Origin: Silvimonas terrae | GTDB lineage: Bacteria; Pseudomonadota; Gammaproteobacteria; Burkholderiales; Chitinibacteraceae | Direction of reading: 5' to 3' | NCBI RefSeq assembly: GCF_014202765.1 | Contig: NZ_JACHHN010000002.1 | Coordinates: 1-64,000, forward strand | Length of the DNA stretch: 64,000 nt | In this document: positions 42,903 to 51,158 of the stretch, in pieces | Layout of the letters: each line of letters opens with the position of its first letter | Position numbering within the stretch: position 1 is the stretch's first letter | The notes under the pieces: model-generated | What the model saw: only the letters and a program-made list of their open reading frames with translations | Database searches by the model: none | Told to the model about the DNA's origin: nothing | Translations under genes and position numbers: made by a program

Positions 42903-42985
42903 AAGACTTCCCTACGCCAGCATGATCTGGATCAGGTAACGGGTCTCTCTCAGCCTTTGCTTTGCACAAAGACACCCCGAGTCAG
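42903..42985 (-). promoter_or_regulatory. TPP riboswitch (THI element)
   Basis: The minus strand carries the classical thi-box: GACTCGGGGTG at the 5' side, GGCTGAGAGAGACCC (the CUGAGA core), ACCTGATCCAGATCATGCTG and GCGTAGGGAAGTC. It lies 44 bases upstream of thiM and should shut off thiM-thiE-thiD when thiamin pyrophosphate is plentiful, most likely by blocking the ribosome-binding site since no terminator is evident. Confidence 0.96.
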
Positions 42986-43161
42986 AGCGGGATTGTCCGC
43001 CCATGTGGCCTGCCAGGGCAAGCCGAACCGCCAGGTCGGGACAGTGATTATTCAGTTGAACAGTAAAGTCTTTCAATTTCGGGCTGGATTATCCATATCC
43101 AGGATAAGGCCTAGACTTCGGGTTATTCCAACGCATCAATCACACCAACGGGGTGGCGATC

Positions 43162-43875
43162 ATGGCTTCTTTTCAGCAGCAACGGGTACTGGTTATTGGC
43201 GGTAGTTCGGGGATCGGTTTTGTGGTTGCGCAATCTTTTGTTGAGGCCGGAGCCAGCGTGACCATTGCCTCGCGCTCGGCAGACAAGCTGGACAAAGCGG
43301 CGCAGGAAATCGGCGGGCAAGTGGCGGTTGCCGCTCTGGATACCGGGGACAACGCCGCCGTTGAACGCTTCTTTGCAGACACCGCACCGTGGGATCACAT
43401 CGTGATTTCTGCTGCGCAAACACCGTCGGGCCCGGCCCGTGCCCTGGCGCTGGAAGATGCTTACCGCGCCATGGATAGCAAGTTCTGGGGTGCCTACCGC
43501 ATTGCCCGCGCAGCCCGTTTTGCGCCGGGCGCATCCCTGACCTTTGTCTCCGGTTTTCTGGCCGTGCGCCCCAGCAAGAATTCGGTATTGCAAGGTGCCA
43601 TCAACGCCGCAATTGAGTCTTTGGCGCGAGGGTTGGCGCTGGAGTTGTCGCCGGTACGGGTGAACACCGTCTCGCCGGGCATGATCGTTACGCCATTGTG
43701 GGACAAAATGCCGGAGGCCGATCGCCAGCAGGTCTTCGAGAAAGCCGCAGCCAGACTGCCGGCCGGGCGGATTGGTCAGCCGCAGGATATTGCCAATGCC
43801 GTGTTGTACCTGGCCGGCACTCCGTTTGCCACCGGTTCGACCGTGCTGGTCGATGGCGGCGGGGCCATTGCGTGA
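43162..43875 (+). CDS. atypical short-chain dehydrogenase/reductase
   Basis: A Rossmann-fold SDR of 237 residues. The nucleotide site GGSSGIG (13-19) and RSADK after beta-2 suggest NADP(H) binding; SPGMIVTPLW and the C-terminal STVLVDGGGAIA are normal. The usual Tyr-x3-Lys pair is missing: where it is expected (about 143-149) the sequence reads SVLQGAINAAIESLARG. Ser130 (FVSG) is present. Several SDR subgroups have this AINAA-type replacement, so it may be a reductase with different chemistry or a binding protein. ATG 43162 has GGGGTGG upstream. Its stop overlaps the next gene's start. Confidence 0.85.
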   Translation: MASFQQQRVLVIGGSSGIGFVVAQSFVEAGASVTIASRSADKLDKAAQEIGGQVAVAALDTGDNAAVERFFADTAPWDHIVISAAQTPSGPARALALEDAYRAMDSKFWGAYRIARAARFAPGASLTFVSGFLAVRPSKNSVLQGAINAAIESLARGLALELSPVRVNTVSPGMIVTPLWDKMPEADRQQVFEKAAARLPAGRIGQPQDIANAVLYLAGTPFATGSTVLVDGGGAIA

Positions 43876-45290
43876 GTAAGCCATCTGCGCCAGAAAACAG
43901 CGCTGTCCGCTGGGTGGCCTTGCTGGTGGCGGCGTCCTTTTTCATGGAGAACCTGGACGCCACCGTCATCACCACTGCATTACCGCAAATGGCGCAAAGC
44001 TTTGGCATCGCTCCGGCGCGCTTATCCGCCGGTTTGAGCGCTTATATGCTGGCGCTGGCGGTGTTCATCCCGCTGAGTGGCTGGCTGGCGGACCGCTTTG
44101 GCCCGCGCCGCGTGTTCGGTGCGGCGATCTTGCTGTTCACGCTGGCGTCTTTGTTGTGCGGTTTGTGCACCAGCCTGGCGCAATTTGTCATGGCGCGCGT
44201 GTTGCAAGGCCTGGGCGGGGCCATGATGGTGCCGGTCGGGAGGTTGGTGGTCTTGCGCAATACCCGGCCGCACGAATTGGTTCGCGCCATTGCCACCATT
44301 ACCTGGCCGGGGCTGGTGGCGCCGGTGATCGGGCCACCGGTAGGCGGGCTGATCACCACGTGGCTGTCCTGGCACTGGATTTTTCTGTTGAACGTACCGC
44401 TGGGGCTGATCGCGCTGGTCTTTGCCTTGAAACTGGTGCCACCCGGTGGCGCGGGGCAGCGGCCGTTTGACCTCTGGGGTTTTATCAGCAGCGGCATCGG
44501 TTGTAGTGCCTTGATGATGGGGCTGGATGCCGCCAGCCACCAGCCGCTGGATATCGCCCTCACTGCGGGTTTGCTACTGCTGGGCGTGGCTGCGCTGGCG
44601 GTGACGGCCTGGCATATGCTCCGCGCCAGCCATCCCCTGGTGGATCTGACCGCTTTGCGTATCCCGACCTTTGCCGTGACGGTGGTGGGTGGATCGTTGT
44701 TTCGGATCGCCATTGGCAGCGCGCCGTTTTTGCTGCCGCTGATGTTCCAGTTGGCCTTTGGCTGGAGCGCAGTGACTTCCGGTTTTCTGGTGCTGGCGCT
44801 GTTTGCCGGCAATCTGGCCATGAAGCCGGGCACCACCTGGATCATGCGTCGCCTGGGTTTTCGCACGGTGATGGTGGGCAATGGCTTGCTCGTTGTGGTG
44901 GGTTTTGCCTTGTGCGCCACGTTTACGCCCACCTCGCCGCTGTGGTTGATCTGCCTGGTGCTGTTTTTTTGCGGCTTGTGCCGCTCCATGCAATTTACCG
45001 CGCTCAACACGATTGGTTTTGCTGATGTCCCGCAGCCGCGCATGACCGGGGCGGCCACCTTGTTCAGTGTGTTGCAGCAAATGAATTCCGGCATGGGGAT
45101 TGCTTTGGGAGCAGTGGCATTGCGTTTGACCCAAACCTGGCTGGGAGATACCACGCCATCAGTGCTGGCTTTCCGGCTGTCGTTTGCGCTGATTGCGGTG
45201 GTGGCGCTGCTGGCCGTCATTGATAGCGTCAGGCTGGCACCGGATGCCGGGGCGGCGGTCAGCGGGCATGGCCAACAAGATGCCCAATAA
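43872..45290 (+). CDS. MFS multidrug efflux transporter (DHA2-type)
   Basis: A 472-residue major facilitator protein with about 14 hydrophobic helices, resembling the EmrB/QacA (DHA2) group. FFMENLDATVITTALPQMAQ is the typical first helix, GWLADRFGPRRVFGAAILLF is motif A, and GLVAPVIGPPVGGLITTWLS is motif C for drug antiporters. The start is a GTG that overlaps the SDR stop codon (GTGA), so translation is coupled to the SDR. The substrate is unknown; it may export the SDR's product. Confidence 0.88.
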   Translation: MSKPSAPENSAVRWVALLVAASFFMENLDATVITTALPQMAQSFGIAPARLSAGLSAYMLALAVFIPLSGWLADRFGPRRVFGAAILLFTLASLLCGLCTSLAQFVMARVLQGLGGAMMVPVGRLVVLRNTRPHELVRAIATITWPGLVAPVIGPPVGGLITTWLSWHWIFLLNVPLGLIALVFALKLVPPGGAGQRPFDLWGFISSGIGCSALMMGLDAASHQPLDIALTAGLLLLGVAALAVTAWHMLRASHPLVDLTALRIPTFAVTVVGGSLFRIAIGSAPFLLPLMFQLAFGWSAVTSGFLVLALFAGNLAMKPGTTWIMRRLGFRTVMVGNGLLVVVGFALCATFTPTSPLWLICLVLFFCGLCRSMQFTALNTIGFADVPQPRMTGAATLFSVLQQMNSGMGIALGAVALRLTQTWLGDTTPSVLAFRLSFALIAVVALLAVIDSVRLAPDAGAAVSGHGQQDAQ

Positions 45291-45412
45291 ATATGAGGGA
45301 ACTGTCATAATGCGGATCGCATAAGAAAGGCAGACTACTGCCGCAATAACACTAATCGACTGGTCAATTGGCACTGGCGGCGCCGTCAACGCGCCGGTAA
45401 CAGGAATACACG

Positions 45413-46576
45413 ATGTACCTTGCACTCTTGGCGCTGGCCGCCGCTGCGTTCGGAATCGGCACGACCGAATTCGTCATCATGGGCCTTCTGCCCGAAGTCG
45501 CCAAAGATTTTGGGGTATCCACTCCCGCCGCCGGCATGCTGATTTCTGGCTACGCCATCGGGGTGACAATTGGCGCGCCGATTCTTGCCATCGTCACCGC
45601 CAAATGGCCGCGCAAACAGGCGCTGGTGGGATTGATGGGCTTGTTCATTGTGGGTAATGCGCTGTGTGCGCTGGCGCCTGGCTATTACGCTTTGATGGCC
45701 GCGCGGGTCATCACCGCGTTTTGCCATGCGGCGTTTTTTGGCATTGGTTCTGTCGTGGCGGCGGATCTGGTCCCGCAAAACAAGCGGGCTCAAGCGGTGG
45801 CGTTGATGTTCACCGGCCTGACCGTCGCCAACATTGTGGGTGTGCCATTTGGTACCGCGCTGGGCCACGCACTGGGCTGGCGTTCTCCGTTCTGGGCCGT
45901 GGTCGGCATTGGCGTGCTTGCCGCAACCGCACTGACGGTATGGCTGCCCCAGGTGCCCACGCCCAAAGGCGATGGCATTCTGGGCGAGTTCCGCAAGATT
46001 TTGCACACGCAAACCCAGCTTGCGCTGCTGACCAGCACGCTGGCCTCGGTCAGTATGTTTAGCGTGGTGACCTATATTGCCTACATTTTGCTGGATGTCA
46101 CCGGCTTTACCGCAGCGCAGGAAAGCTGGGTGCTGTTGCTGTTTGGCGCGGGCATTACCGTGGGTGGTCTCCTGGGTGGGCGCCTGGCAGACTGGAAGCT
46201 GATGCGCGGCATGGCGATCACCTTCTTCATGTTGGCGGTGATCCTGGCTATCTTCTCCTGGGCGTGTCATTACAAGGTGCCGACGCTGGTGGTGGTGTTC
46301 CTGTGGGGCATGTTCTCGTTTGCCGTGGTGCCCGCCGCGCAGGTGCGCGTGATCGACAAGGCACAAGGTGCGCCCAATCTGGCGCCCACGCTCAATCAAG
46401 GCGCATTCAATCTGGGTAATGCCTCTGGTGCCTGGCTGGGCGGGGCGATGATCGGTGCAGGCTATCCGCTCTCTAACCTGCCCTGGCTGGGCGCAGGCGT
46501 GGCGTTGATTGCCATGGCGGTGGTGGTGTTTTCTGGCATGCTGGATCGCAAACCCGTACCCGCAATGGCGCATTAA
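45413..46576 (+). CDS. MFS transporter, AraJ-like (DHA1)
   Basis: A 387-residue 12-helix transporter of the DHA1 group (AraJ/YdhP-like). TTEFVIMGLLPEVAKDFGV is the hallmark first-loop motif and FGTALGHALGWRSPFWAVVG the motif-C region; AQESWVLLLFGAGITVGGLL starts the second half. AGGAA lies 6 bases before the ATG. It is 112 bases upstream of the Fe/2-oxoglutarate dioxygenase gene and may export its product. Substrate not determined. Confidence 0.9.
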   Translation: MYLALLALAAAAFGIGTTEFVIMGLLPEVAKDFGVSTPAAGMLISGYAIGVTIGAPILAIVTAKWPRKQALVGLMGLFIVGNALCALAPGYYALMAARVITAFCHAAFFGIGSVVAADLVPQNKRAQAVALMFTGLTVANIVGVPFGTALGHALGWRSPFWAVVGIGVLAATALTVWLPQVPTPKGDGILGEFRKILHTQTQLALLTSTLASVSMFSVVTYIAYILLDVTGFTAAQESWVLLLFGAGITVGGLLGGRLADWKLMRGMAITFFMLAVILAIFSWACHYKVPTLVVVFLWGMFSFAVVPAAQVRVIDKAQGAPNLAPTLNQGAFNLGNASGAWLGGAMIGAGYPLSNLPWLGAGVALIAMAVVVFSGMLDRKPVPAMAH

Positions 46577-46688
46577 CCAAAGGCAGAGCGGGCATGTACG
46601 GGAATCTACGGACTCTTTCCTGTGTCAGATCGATATGATGAGAACTGTATCTATCTGCATGGGTTTCCCGCTCTGATAATGCCGATGT

Positions 46689-47477
46689 ATGGATAAGCTC
46701 GACCCGGTCTGCATGACCTTGCCCCGTTCCCCTTCTGATGGCGCTGCTGCCCTGTTGTTACGCCACGCGCTGACCCAGCAAGGCTATTGCTTTGTGCCCG
46801 CCGCACTCAGCCGGGCGCTCTTGGGCGCTGATACGGTGTTTGAAGCGGCCTGGCCCGCATTTGCGGCCAGTTGGGACGACCTGGTGCTGGACGAATACAT
46901 GGCCGATGGCGGCAAGTACCGCCGGCGTCGCCATGCCACACTGAGCATGGCAGCGGGAGAGGCGACGTTCTGCGTGCAACCGCACCGGCCACATTATCAA
47001 AGCCTGGAATACAACCCGCTCAATGGTGGCGTGGCCCGGCATTACCAGCCGGTGACAGAGGCGGTCTTGCAAAGCCCGGTGCTGGCGCATTTGATGGCGG
47101 CGGGCAGTCAGGTCTTTGGCACGATCCGCCCGGGTACGACGTGGCAAGTGGAAATGCACCAGTTCCGCATCACGGCCGATGGCAGTAACGTGGGGCAGCC
47201 CACGCCAGAAGGCATGCATCGGGATGGCGTTGATTTTGTCTTGATGGTGCTGATCAACCGCCAGAACGTGCAGCAGGGCGTCAGCACAGTCCAGGACCCG
47301 GCGGGCAAGCACCTGCAAACGTTCACCTTGATTGAGCCGCTGGATATGGCGGTGGTCAATGACGAGCGTGTACGCCATGGCGTATCACCCATCCGCCCGG
47401 AAGCGGCGGGCCAACTGGCGGTACGGGATATTCTGGTGCTGACCTTTCGCCGCGCACCTTTGCCCGCAGCACGCTGA
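46689..47477 (+). CDS. Fe(II)/2-oxoglutarate dioxygenase, amino-acid hydroxylase type
   Basis: A 262-residue dioxygenase of the 2OG-Fe_Oxy_2 (BsmA/isoleucine-dioxygenase-like) family. The iron ligands are His177 and Asp179 (PEGMHRDGVDFV) and His230 (DERVRHGVSPI); Arg246 (LAVRDILVLTFR) is placed to bind 2-oxoglutarate. Characterised relatives hydroxylate free aliphatic amino acids. The substrate here is not known. It follows an AraJ-like exporter on the same strand, a pairing often seen for such hydroxylases. Confidence 0.85.
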   Translation: MDKLDPVCMTLPRSPSDGAAALLLRHALTQQGYCFVPAALSRALLGADTVFEAAWPAFAASWDDLVLDEYMADGGKYRRRRHATLSMAAGEATFCVQPHRPHYQSLEYNPLNGGVARHYQPVTEAVLQSPVLAHLMAAGSQVFGTIRPGTTWQVEMHQFRITADGSNVGQPTPEGMHRDGVDFVLMVLINRQNVQQGVSTVQDPAGKHLQTFTLIEPLDMAVVNDERVRHGVSPIRPEAAGQLAVRDILVLTFRRAPLPAAR

Positions 47478-47482
47478 TCACA

Positions 47483-48319
47483 TTACATATTCATGGGCGG
47501 GCTGGTCGAGCCCAGCAGTGCCGCGCAGGCAAACACGCCCGCAAAGGCCAGAATCTCAAGCCAAAGCAGAGCCAGAAAGCGGCGCTGGCCACTGACTGCT
47601 TGCAGATCCAGCGCGGGCAGCACGCTCCAGCGGTTGGTGGCACCCAGCAAGACCGCCACGCCCACCAGCAGTAATTTCACTTTCAGAATCACGCCCCATG
47701 GCTGTTGCCAGAATCCGCTCACCAGCGGGCCGGCCAGCATGCGCCAGACATTGGCCGCACCGGTCAACGCAATCAGCAAGAGAGCCCATGCCGCCAATTG
47801 CGACAAGCGCCGGGCCGCATGCGTATCAAAGGTCCGGCCTTGTCTGGTGTGGCGGGTGACAAAGACCAGCGCACTGCCAGCCCAGGCGCCGGCCGCCAGT
47901 AAATGTACGGTGTGAACGGCGGCGGCGATACTGAACATACCCGCATCAGCAACATGCCCGGTACGGGCGCGCAAGTACACAAAGCCGGTCAAGATCACGC
48001 CGCCCGCCAATCTGGCTGGCACAGGCCGTAGTGCCACCGTCAGCAACAGGGCCATCACCACCACGCCAGCCAGCCAGACATAGCCAAAGTGGGTGGACAG
48101 AATGGCCGGCAGGGCGGGCAAGACGGCGGTGATCTCCACCCCCGCCATGCCCGCGCCGTTGACGGGCAACAGGAGCAGGAATGCCAGGCAGGCCAGCGCC
48201 GCCAGGCGCCAGTTAATCCTGCCGTGATCCAGCAACCACTGGCCGACCAGTACCGCCGTCAGGCTATCGAGCAGCGCTGCCAGCGCAAACGGGCCAGGGC
48301 CAGCCCATTCCATGTTCAT
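47483..48319 (-). CDS. copD: copper resistance protein CopD
   Basis: A 278-residue polytopic membrane protein of the CopD/PcoD family with about 8 helices. AVHTVHLLAAGAWAGSALVF is the core CopD motif, with conserved His residues; ARTGHVADAG and VILKVKLLLVGVAVLLGATN also fit. It is involved in copper import or handling across the inner membrane together with CopC. It lies 47 bases downstream of copC. Confidence 0.9.
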   Translation of the reverse strand: MNMEWAGPGPFALAALLDSLTAVLVGQWLLDHGRINWRLAALACLAFLLLLPVNGAGMAGVEITAVLPALPAILSTHFGYVWLAGVVVMALLLTVALRPVPARLAGGVILTGFVYLRARTGHVADAGMFSIAAAVHTVHLLAAGAWAGSALVFVTRHTRQGRTFDTHAARRLSQLAAWALLLIALTGAANVWRMLAGPLVSGFWQQPWGVILKVKLLLVGVAVLLGATNRWSVLPALDLQAVSGQRRFLALLWLEILAFAGVFACAALLGSTSPPMNM

Positions 48320-48366
48320 GTTGTGTCTATCCGTGCCTGGGTCTGCTTATCTATCTGCTCATTTGC

Positions 48367-48717
48367 TTATTTAACGCTAAAGCTGTACTTGCCGGTGGTG
48401 CGATGGCCGTCTTCTGCCACCGCCACCCATTCCACCGTGTACTGGCCGGCGGCCAGTTGTGGCAAGGGCAGGTGCAGCACTTTGTGATCCGCCGCGTCGA
48501 TGACCGCTTTGTCGGCCAGCGCCTTGCCGGACCGATCCAGCAGTTTGATGCTGGAGAGTGAGGGTTCCAGCGCTTCGGTATACGCAATTCGCACTTCTGG
48601 CGGGGCACTCACGGTGCTCTCCGGCGCCGGGTTTTGTTCGTGGGGGTGGGCGTGGGCACTTGCGAGGCCAGTCACCAGCAAAAAGGTTGTGGCCAGGAGG
48701 GAACGGAAGATTTTCAT
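48367..48717 (-). CDS. copC: copper-binding periplasmic protein CopC
   Basis: A 116-residue periplasmic protein: signal peptide (1-22, ending ASAHA) and the CopC beta-barrel (23-116). The N-terminal His of mature AHAHPHEQNPAPE and the later DHKVLHL and VAEDGHRTTGKYSFSV fit copper(II) binding. ATG 48717 begins the signal peptide. Works with CopD. Confidence 0.92.
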   Translation of the reverse strand: MKIFRSLLATTFLLVTGLASAHAHPHEQNPAPESTVSAPPEVRIAYTEALEPSLSSIKLLDRSGKALADKAVIDAADHKVLHLPLPQLAAGQYTVEWVAVAEDGHRTTGKYSFSVK

Positions 48718-48806
48718 GATGAGTCTCTGTGTTGCAAACAGGGGATAGGGCTGGCCGCAAGGACAAGCCGTTCGGTACGCAGCGTCAGTCTGCGCACGAT
48801 ACAAAA

Positions 48807-49178
48807 TCAGCGGTTCGCAGGCGGGGCGCGAGCGGGCGGGGAGGTAAGGGCCGCCACGATCAGGCGGGCCGGTGCCGGTGGCAATGACGGCCATCCGCTA
48901 TTGCGCGGGGCCATGAATGTCACTTGGGGCAAGCCGGGCAGGGTGGGGGCATGGCAAAACACCGAGCACATGGGGCAGCTTTGCCCCTGACCAGACTCAC
49001 CCGCGTGCTGATGTTGCTGCTGAGAGCAGACCGACCGCTCACGCTGGCTGTCAGTGGTAGTCAACTCCACCGCCACCGGGTTGAGCATCTGCATGACCGC
49101 AGGCACCAGCACAGCCGCCAGCATGGCTAGCAGGGCGGCAATCAGGGCAAGGCGGAGCAGATGCAATTGGCGGTACAT
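48807..49178 (-). CDS. DUF2946-type protein
   Basis: A 123-residue protein with one N-terminal hydrophobic helix (about 8-32) and a Cys/His-rich middle: CSQQQHQHAGESGQGQSCPM followed by CSVFCH. The CPMC motif after a His-rich stretch matches DUF2946, frequently encoded beside copper genes, so a metal-related envelope function is likely. It is 89 bases upstream of copC on the same strand. A GAGAAC-G-GTTCTC palindrome lies 36-48 bases upstream of the ATG. The start is not well supported by a ribosome-binding site. Confidence 0.75.
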   Translation of the reverse strand: MYRQLHLLRLALIAALLAMLAAVLVPAVMQMLNPVAVELTTTDSQRERSVCSQQQHQHAGESGQGQSCPMCSVFCHAPTLPGLPQVTFMAPRNSGWPSLPPAPARLIVAALTSPPARAPPANR

Positions 49179-49213
49179 GGTGGAGAATTGTGCCGTTATA
49201 AAGACGGCTTGTC

Positions 49214-49226
49214 GAGAACGGTTCTC
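49214..49226. promoter_or_regulatory. GAGAAC-G-GTTCTC palindrome upstream of copper genes
   Basis: A perfect 6-1-6 inverted repeat lies 36 bases from the DUF2946 start codon. It resembles a GC-substituted Fur box (TGAGAA..TTCTCA) but could serve any dimeric repressor. Protein not identified. Confidence 0.4.
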
Positions 49227-49594
49227 ATTGAATAACTTGAGCCGGGCAGAGCTAGTGGCCTGCTTCAGATACCGATATTTGTATCGCAAAGTACCGGTTG
49301 GCGGATTGTACTGGACAGGCGTAGCACTGGTTTTGGGGTTTTCATTGAAAAAACAACGGATAACATCAACAGGGTTTGATGATTTACTCCCGTGCCGGGC
49401 GTGCCGGTTTCAATCATTCAATCCGGTTTTTATATCCATGTTTATATGACGTCATTGCAATTGAGATTGGTATTGTTGATTGAAATGAAATTGTTCCTCT
49501 GCCGACAGAGTATGGCTGTTTTTAATTTGGTATTTGAACTGGTCGTTAATGTGGATTGACTGGATTCAGGGAGCCGATTTGCATTCCCGCCGTA
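49227..49594. other. gene-poor, AT-rich interval
   Basis: No convincing gene was found between the DUF2946 promoter area and the luxR 3' region. Composition is noticeably AT-richer than the surroundings from about 49440 to 49560. A lux-box-like dyad follows at 49595. Confidence 0.5.
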
Positions 49595-49616
49595 TGCCTG
49601 CCACTTGTGACAGGCA
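49595..49616. promoter_or_regulatory. lux-box-like dyad downstream of luxR
   Basis: CTGCCACTTGTGACAG (49598-49613) has the 16-bp CTG-N10-CAG lux-box geometry; extended arms TGCCTGCCAC / GTGACAGGCA pair in 9 of 10 positions. It lies 188 bases past the luxR stop, in a 625-bp gene-free interval. It could also be a factor-independent hairpin, although no T run follows. Confidence 0.4.
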
Positions 49617-49803
49617 GATTCCAGCGGGCTGTTCGGGCACAATCTGCTCAAGACATACGGGATAGCCCATCAGCCAGATGGCGATGCATCATGGGCAATC
49701 CGTTACCACCAACGACAGGCAAATAAATACAAAGCCGTTGTTGCGGAGCCCGATAAGCTGCCCCGCAACAAGCTGAGATCAAAGAGGGACTGCTGCCAGG
49801 CAA

Positions 49804-50514
49804 TTAAAGCAAACCGCGCAATGCGGCCTGGACCACGGCAGAGGTTTTATTGGCCGCATTGAGTTTGGCCAGCGTGCTGTTGACATGAAAATTGACCGTG
49901 CGCTCGGCAATATTGAGGATATCGCCAATCTCCGCAGATGTTTTGCCCTCGGCGGTCCAGCGCAGAATTTCTGTTTCACGCGGGGTCAGTTTGACTTCCT
50001 GCCCATAGGAGGAGTGTTCAAGAAAAAAGCGCGACATGCCCACATGCGTCACTTGCGTGAGGTAGGCCAATAGCGGTTCTTTCTCGCCCAGCTCTACGGC
50101 GGTGATGGGTTCGCCGGAGCGGGCCACCGTCATCATGCCCACGACGCCGTTGCCATCGCGGCAGCCTTGGGCCCAGCCATTGCGCAGGCCGTAGGAACGG
50201 GCGTCTTCCCAGAGTTCACGGGCATCAGCGAACAATTCATCGCTCCAGACCAGCGGCACCATGGAGCGTGAACCGTGCGCGACGGTTGGGTCTTGCGTGA
50301 TGTACTGGTGCTCGGAATAGCACTGCTGCCACGCGGCCGGATAGTTGTTGACCATCTCGGTCCGTGGCGCACTCAGCGGAAAAGGCATGCGTGCGCCATA
50401 AGCGCAATATTCAAAACCGATGGCCTGCGCAAGCTGCGTAATCTTGCTGAAATACAGCCTTGGATCGTGAATGCTCAGCAAAGAATGCAGGTTTTCTTCA
50501 ACAAATGGTGACAT
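49804..50514 (-). CDS. LuxR-type quorum-sensing regulator
   Basis: A 236-residue acyl-homoserine-lactone receptor (CviR/LasR-like). The autoinducer-binding domain (about 15-160) has Trp62, Tyr66, Asp75 and Trp90 in the conserved pattern (AAWQQCYSEHQYITQDPTV, MVPLVWSDE). The GerE HTH domain (172-235) has LTPRETEILRWTAEGKTSAE and TVNFHVNSTLAKLNA. It is divergent from rsaM-luxI and likely controls them through the lux box at 51076. Spelling of the native gene name is unknown. Confidence 0.94.
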   Translation of the reverse strand: MSPFVEENLHSLLSIHDPRLYFSKITQLAQAIGFEYCAYGARMPFPLSAPRTEMVNNYPAAWQQCYSEHQYITQDPTVAHGSRSMVPLVWSDELFADARELWEDARSYGLRNGWAQGCRDGNGVVGMMTVARSGEPITAVELGEKEPLLAYLTQVTHVGMSRFFLEHSSYGQEVKLTPRETEILRWTAEGKTSAEIGDILNIAERTVNFHVNSTLAKLNAANKTSAVVQAALRGLL

Positions 50515-50640
50515 GACTTAACCCCCGTCCCGTCGGACCCGCCTTGTGTCATCGCTGGACTACTGACAACTCTGACACTGGTTCCGGTTTAGTGTTTTTT
50601 TTAAACTGGCTAACCCCGTAATACGGTAAGGCAACAACAA

Positions 50641-51072
50641 ATGGCAGCTTCCATTATTTTGCAATCCGGCCGCATATTGGCTGGTTCAATGGGCCTGTGC
50701 CAGGACGGATATGTCCGGCTCGATTGCAATGCCCTCCAGGAAATCGAGTTGATTCACCTGGTGTCAGGACTTGACGACGATCCCACCGCTGTTTTGAAAT
50801 GTGGTTCCGGTGTGAGCGCCATCAGCGGATTCACCGAGTGGATCAGTACGGTGCGTCCCGTATTGTCTATTGGTTGGGACTGGGTGATTGGTTCACACAA
50901 CGGTCATGCGCAATACATGATGGTTGGCAAACCGCGCAGCAATATCATGCTGGTCAATGAAGAATCTCAGGATCTGGGCTTTGAAACCACCGCAGATTTG
51001 CTGATTACCCGGCTTGACCGTTTATTCTGGCAAGAAGCTACCAGCGCCGCTATCACTTCCCGATACGCTTAG
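50641..51072 (+). CDS. rsaM: RsaM-like quorum-sensing modulator (DUF4902)
   Basis: A 143-residue protein in the position and with the sequence type of RsaM, a negative regulator of AHL production found between luxR and luxI in Burkholderia, Pseudomonas and Acinetobacter. Segments ILQSGRILAGSMGLCQDGYV, HLVSGLDDDPTAVLKCGSGV, SGFTEWISTVRPVLSIGWDW and RSNIMLVNEESQDLGFETTA look like that family; no DNA-binding motif is visible. TAAGG precedes the ATG. A lux-box-like palindrome immediately follows the stop. Assignment is from memory of the family, not an alignment. Confidence 0.75.
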   Translation: MAASIILQSGRILAGSMGLCQDGYVRLDCNALQEIELIHLVSGLDDDPTAVLKCGSGVSAISGFTEWISTVRPVLSIGWDWVIGSHNGHAQYMMVGKPRSNIMLVNEESQDLGFETTADLLITRLDRLFWQEATSAAITSRYA

Positions 51073-51073
51073 A

Positions 51074-51093
51074 AACTGTCGCCGTTGACAGTT
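51074..51093. promoter_or_regulatory. lux box / hairpin upstream of luxI
   Basis: CTGTCGCCGTTGACAG (51076-51091) is a perfect CTGTC-N6-GACAG dyad with AA/TT extending both arms. It lies 66 bases before the luxI start, a normal place for a LuxR site. As RNA it would form an 8-bp stem followed by TTTTCC, so it may also end the rsaM transcript. Confidence 0.65.
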
Positions 51094-51158
51094 TTCCTTT
51101 CCGCATCACAGGCAAATTATTTCCCCTGCTTTAGCAACATATTCTATTGCGGGGTGAT

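Noticed and set aside
43698-43871. N-terminal extension of the DHA2 transporter into the SDR gene
   Set aside because: The extension is in another frame of the SDR coding sequence and has no transporter-like sequence; the GTG at 43872 gives the expected N-terminus.
49446-49559. A 37-codon frame (starts MTSLQLRL) in the AT-rich gap right of the copper genes
   Set aside because: No ribosome-binding site, composition follows the AT-rich background, and no recognisable pattern.
50561-50582. CTGACA-ACT-CTGACA upstream of rsaM considered as a lux box
   Set aside because: It is a direct, not inverted, repeat and lacks the CTG-N10-CAG symmetry.
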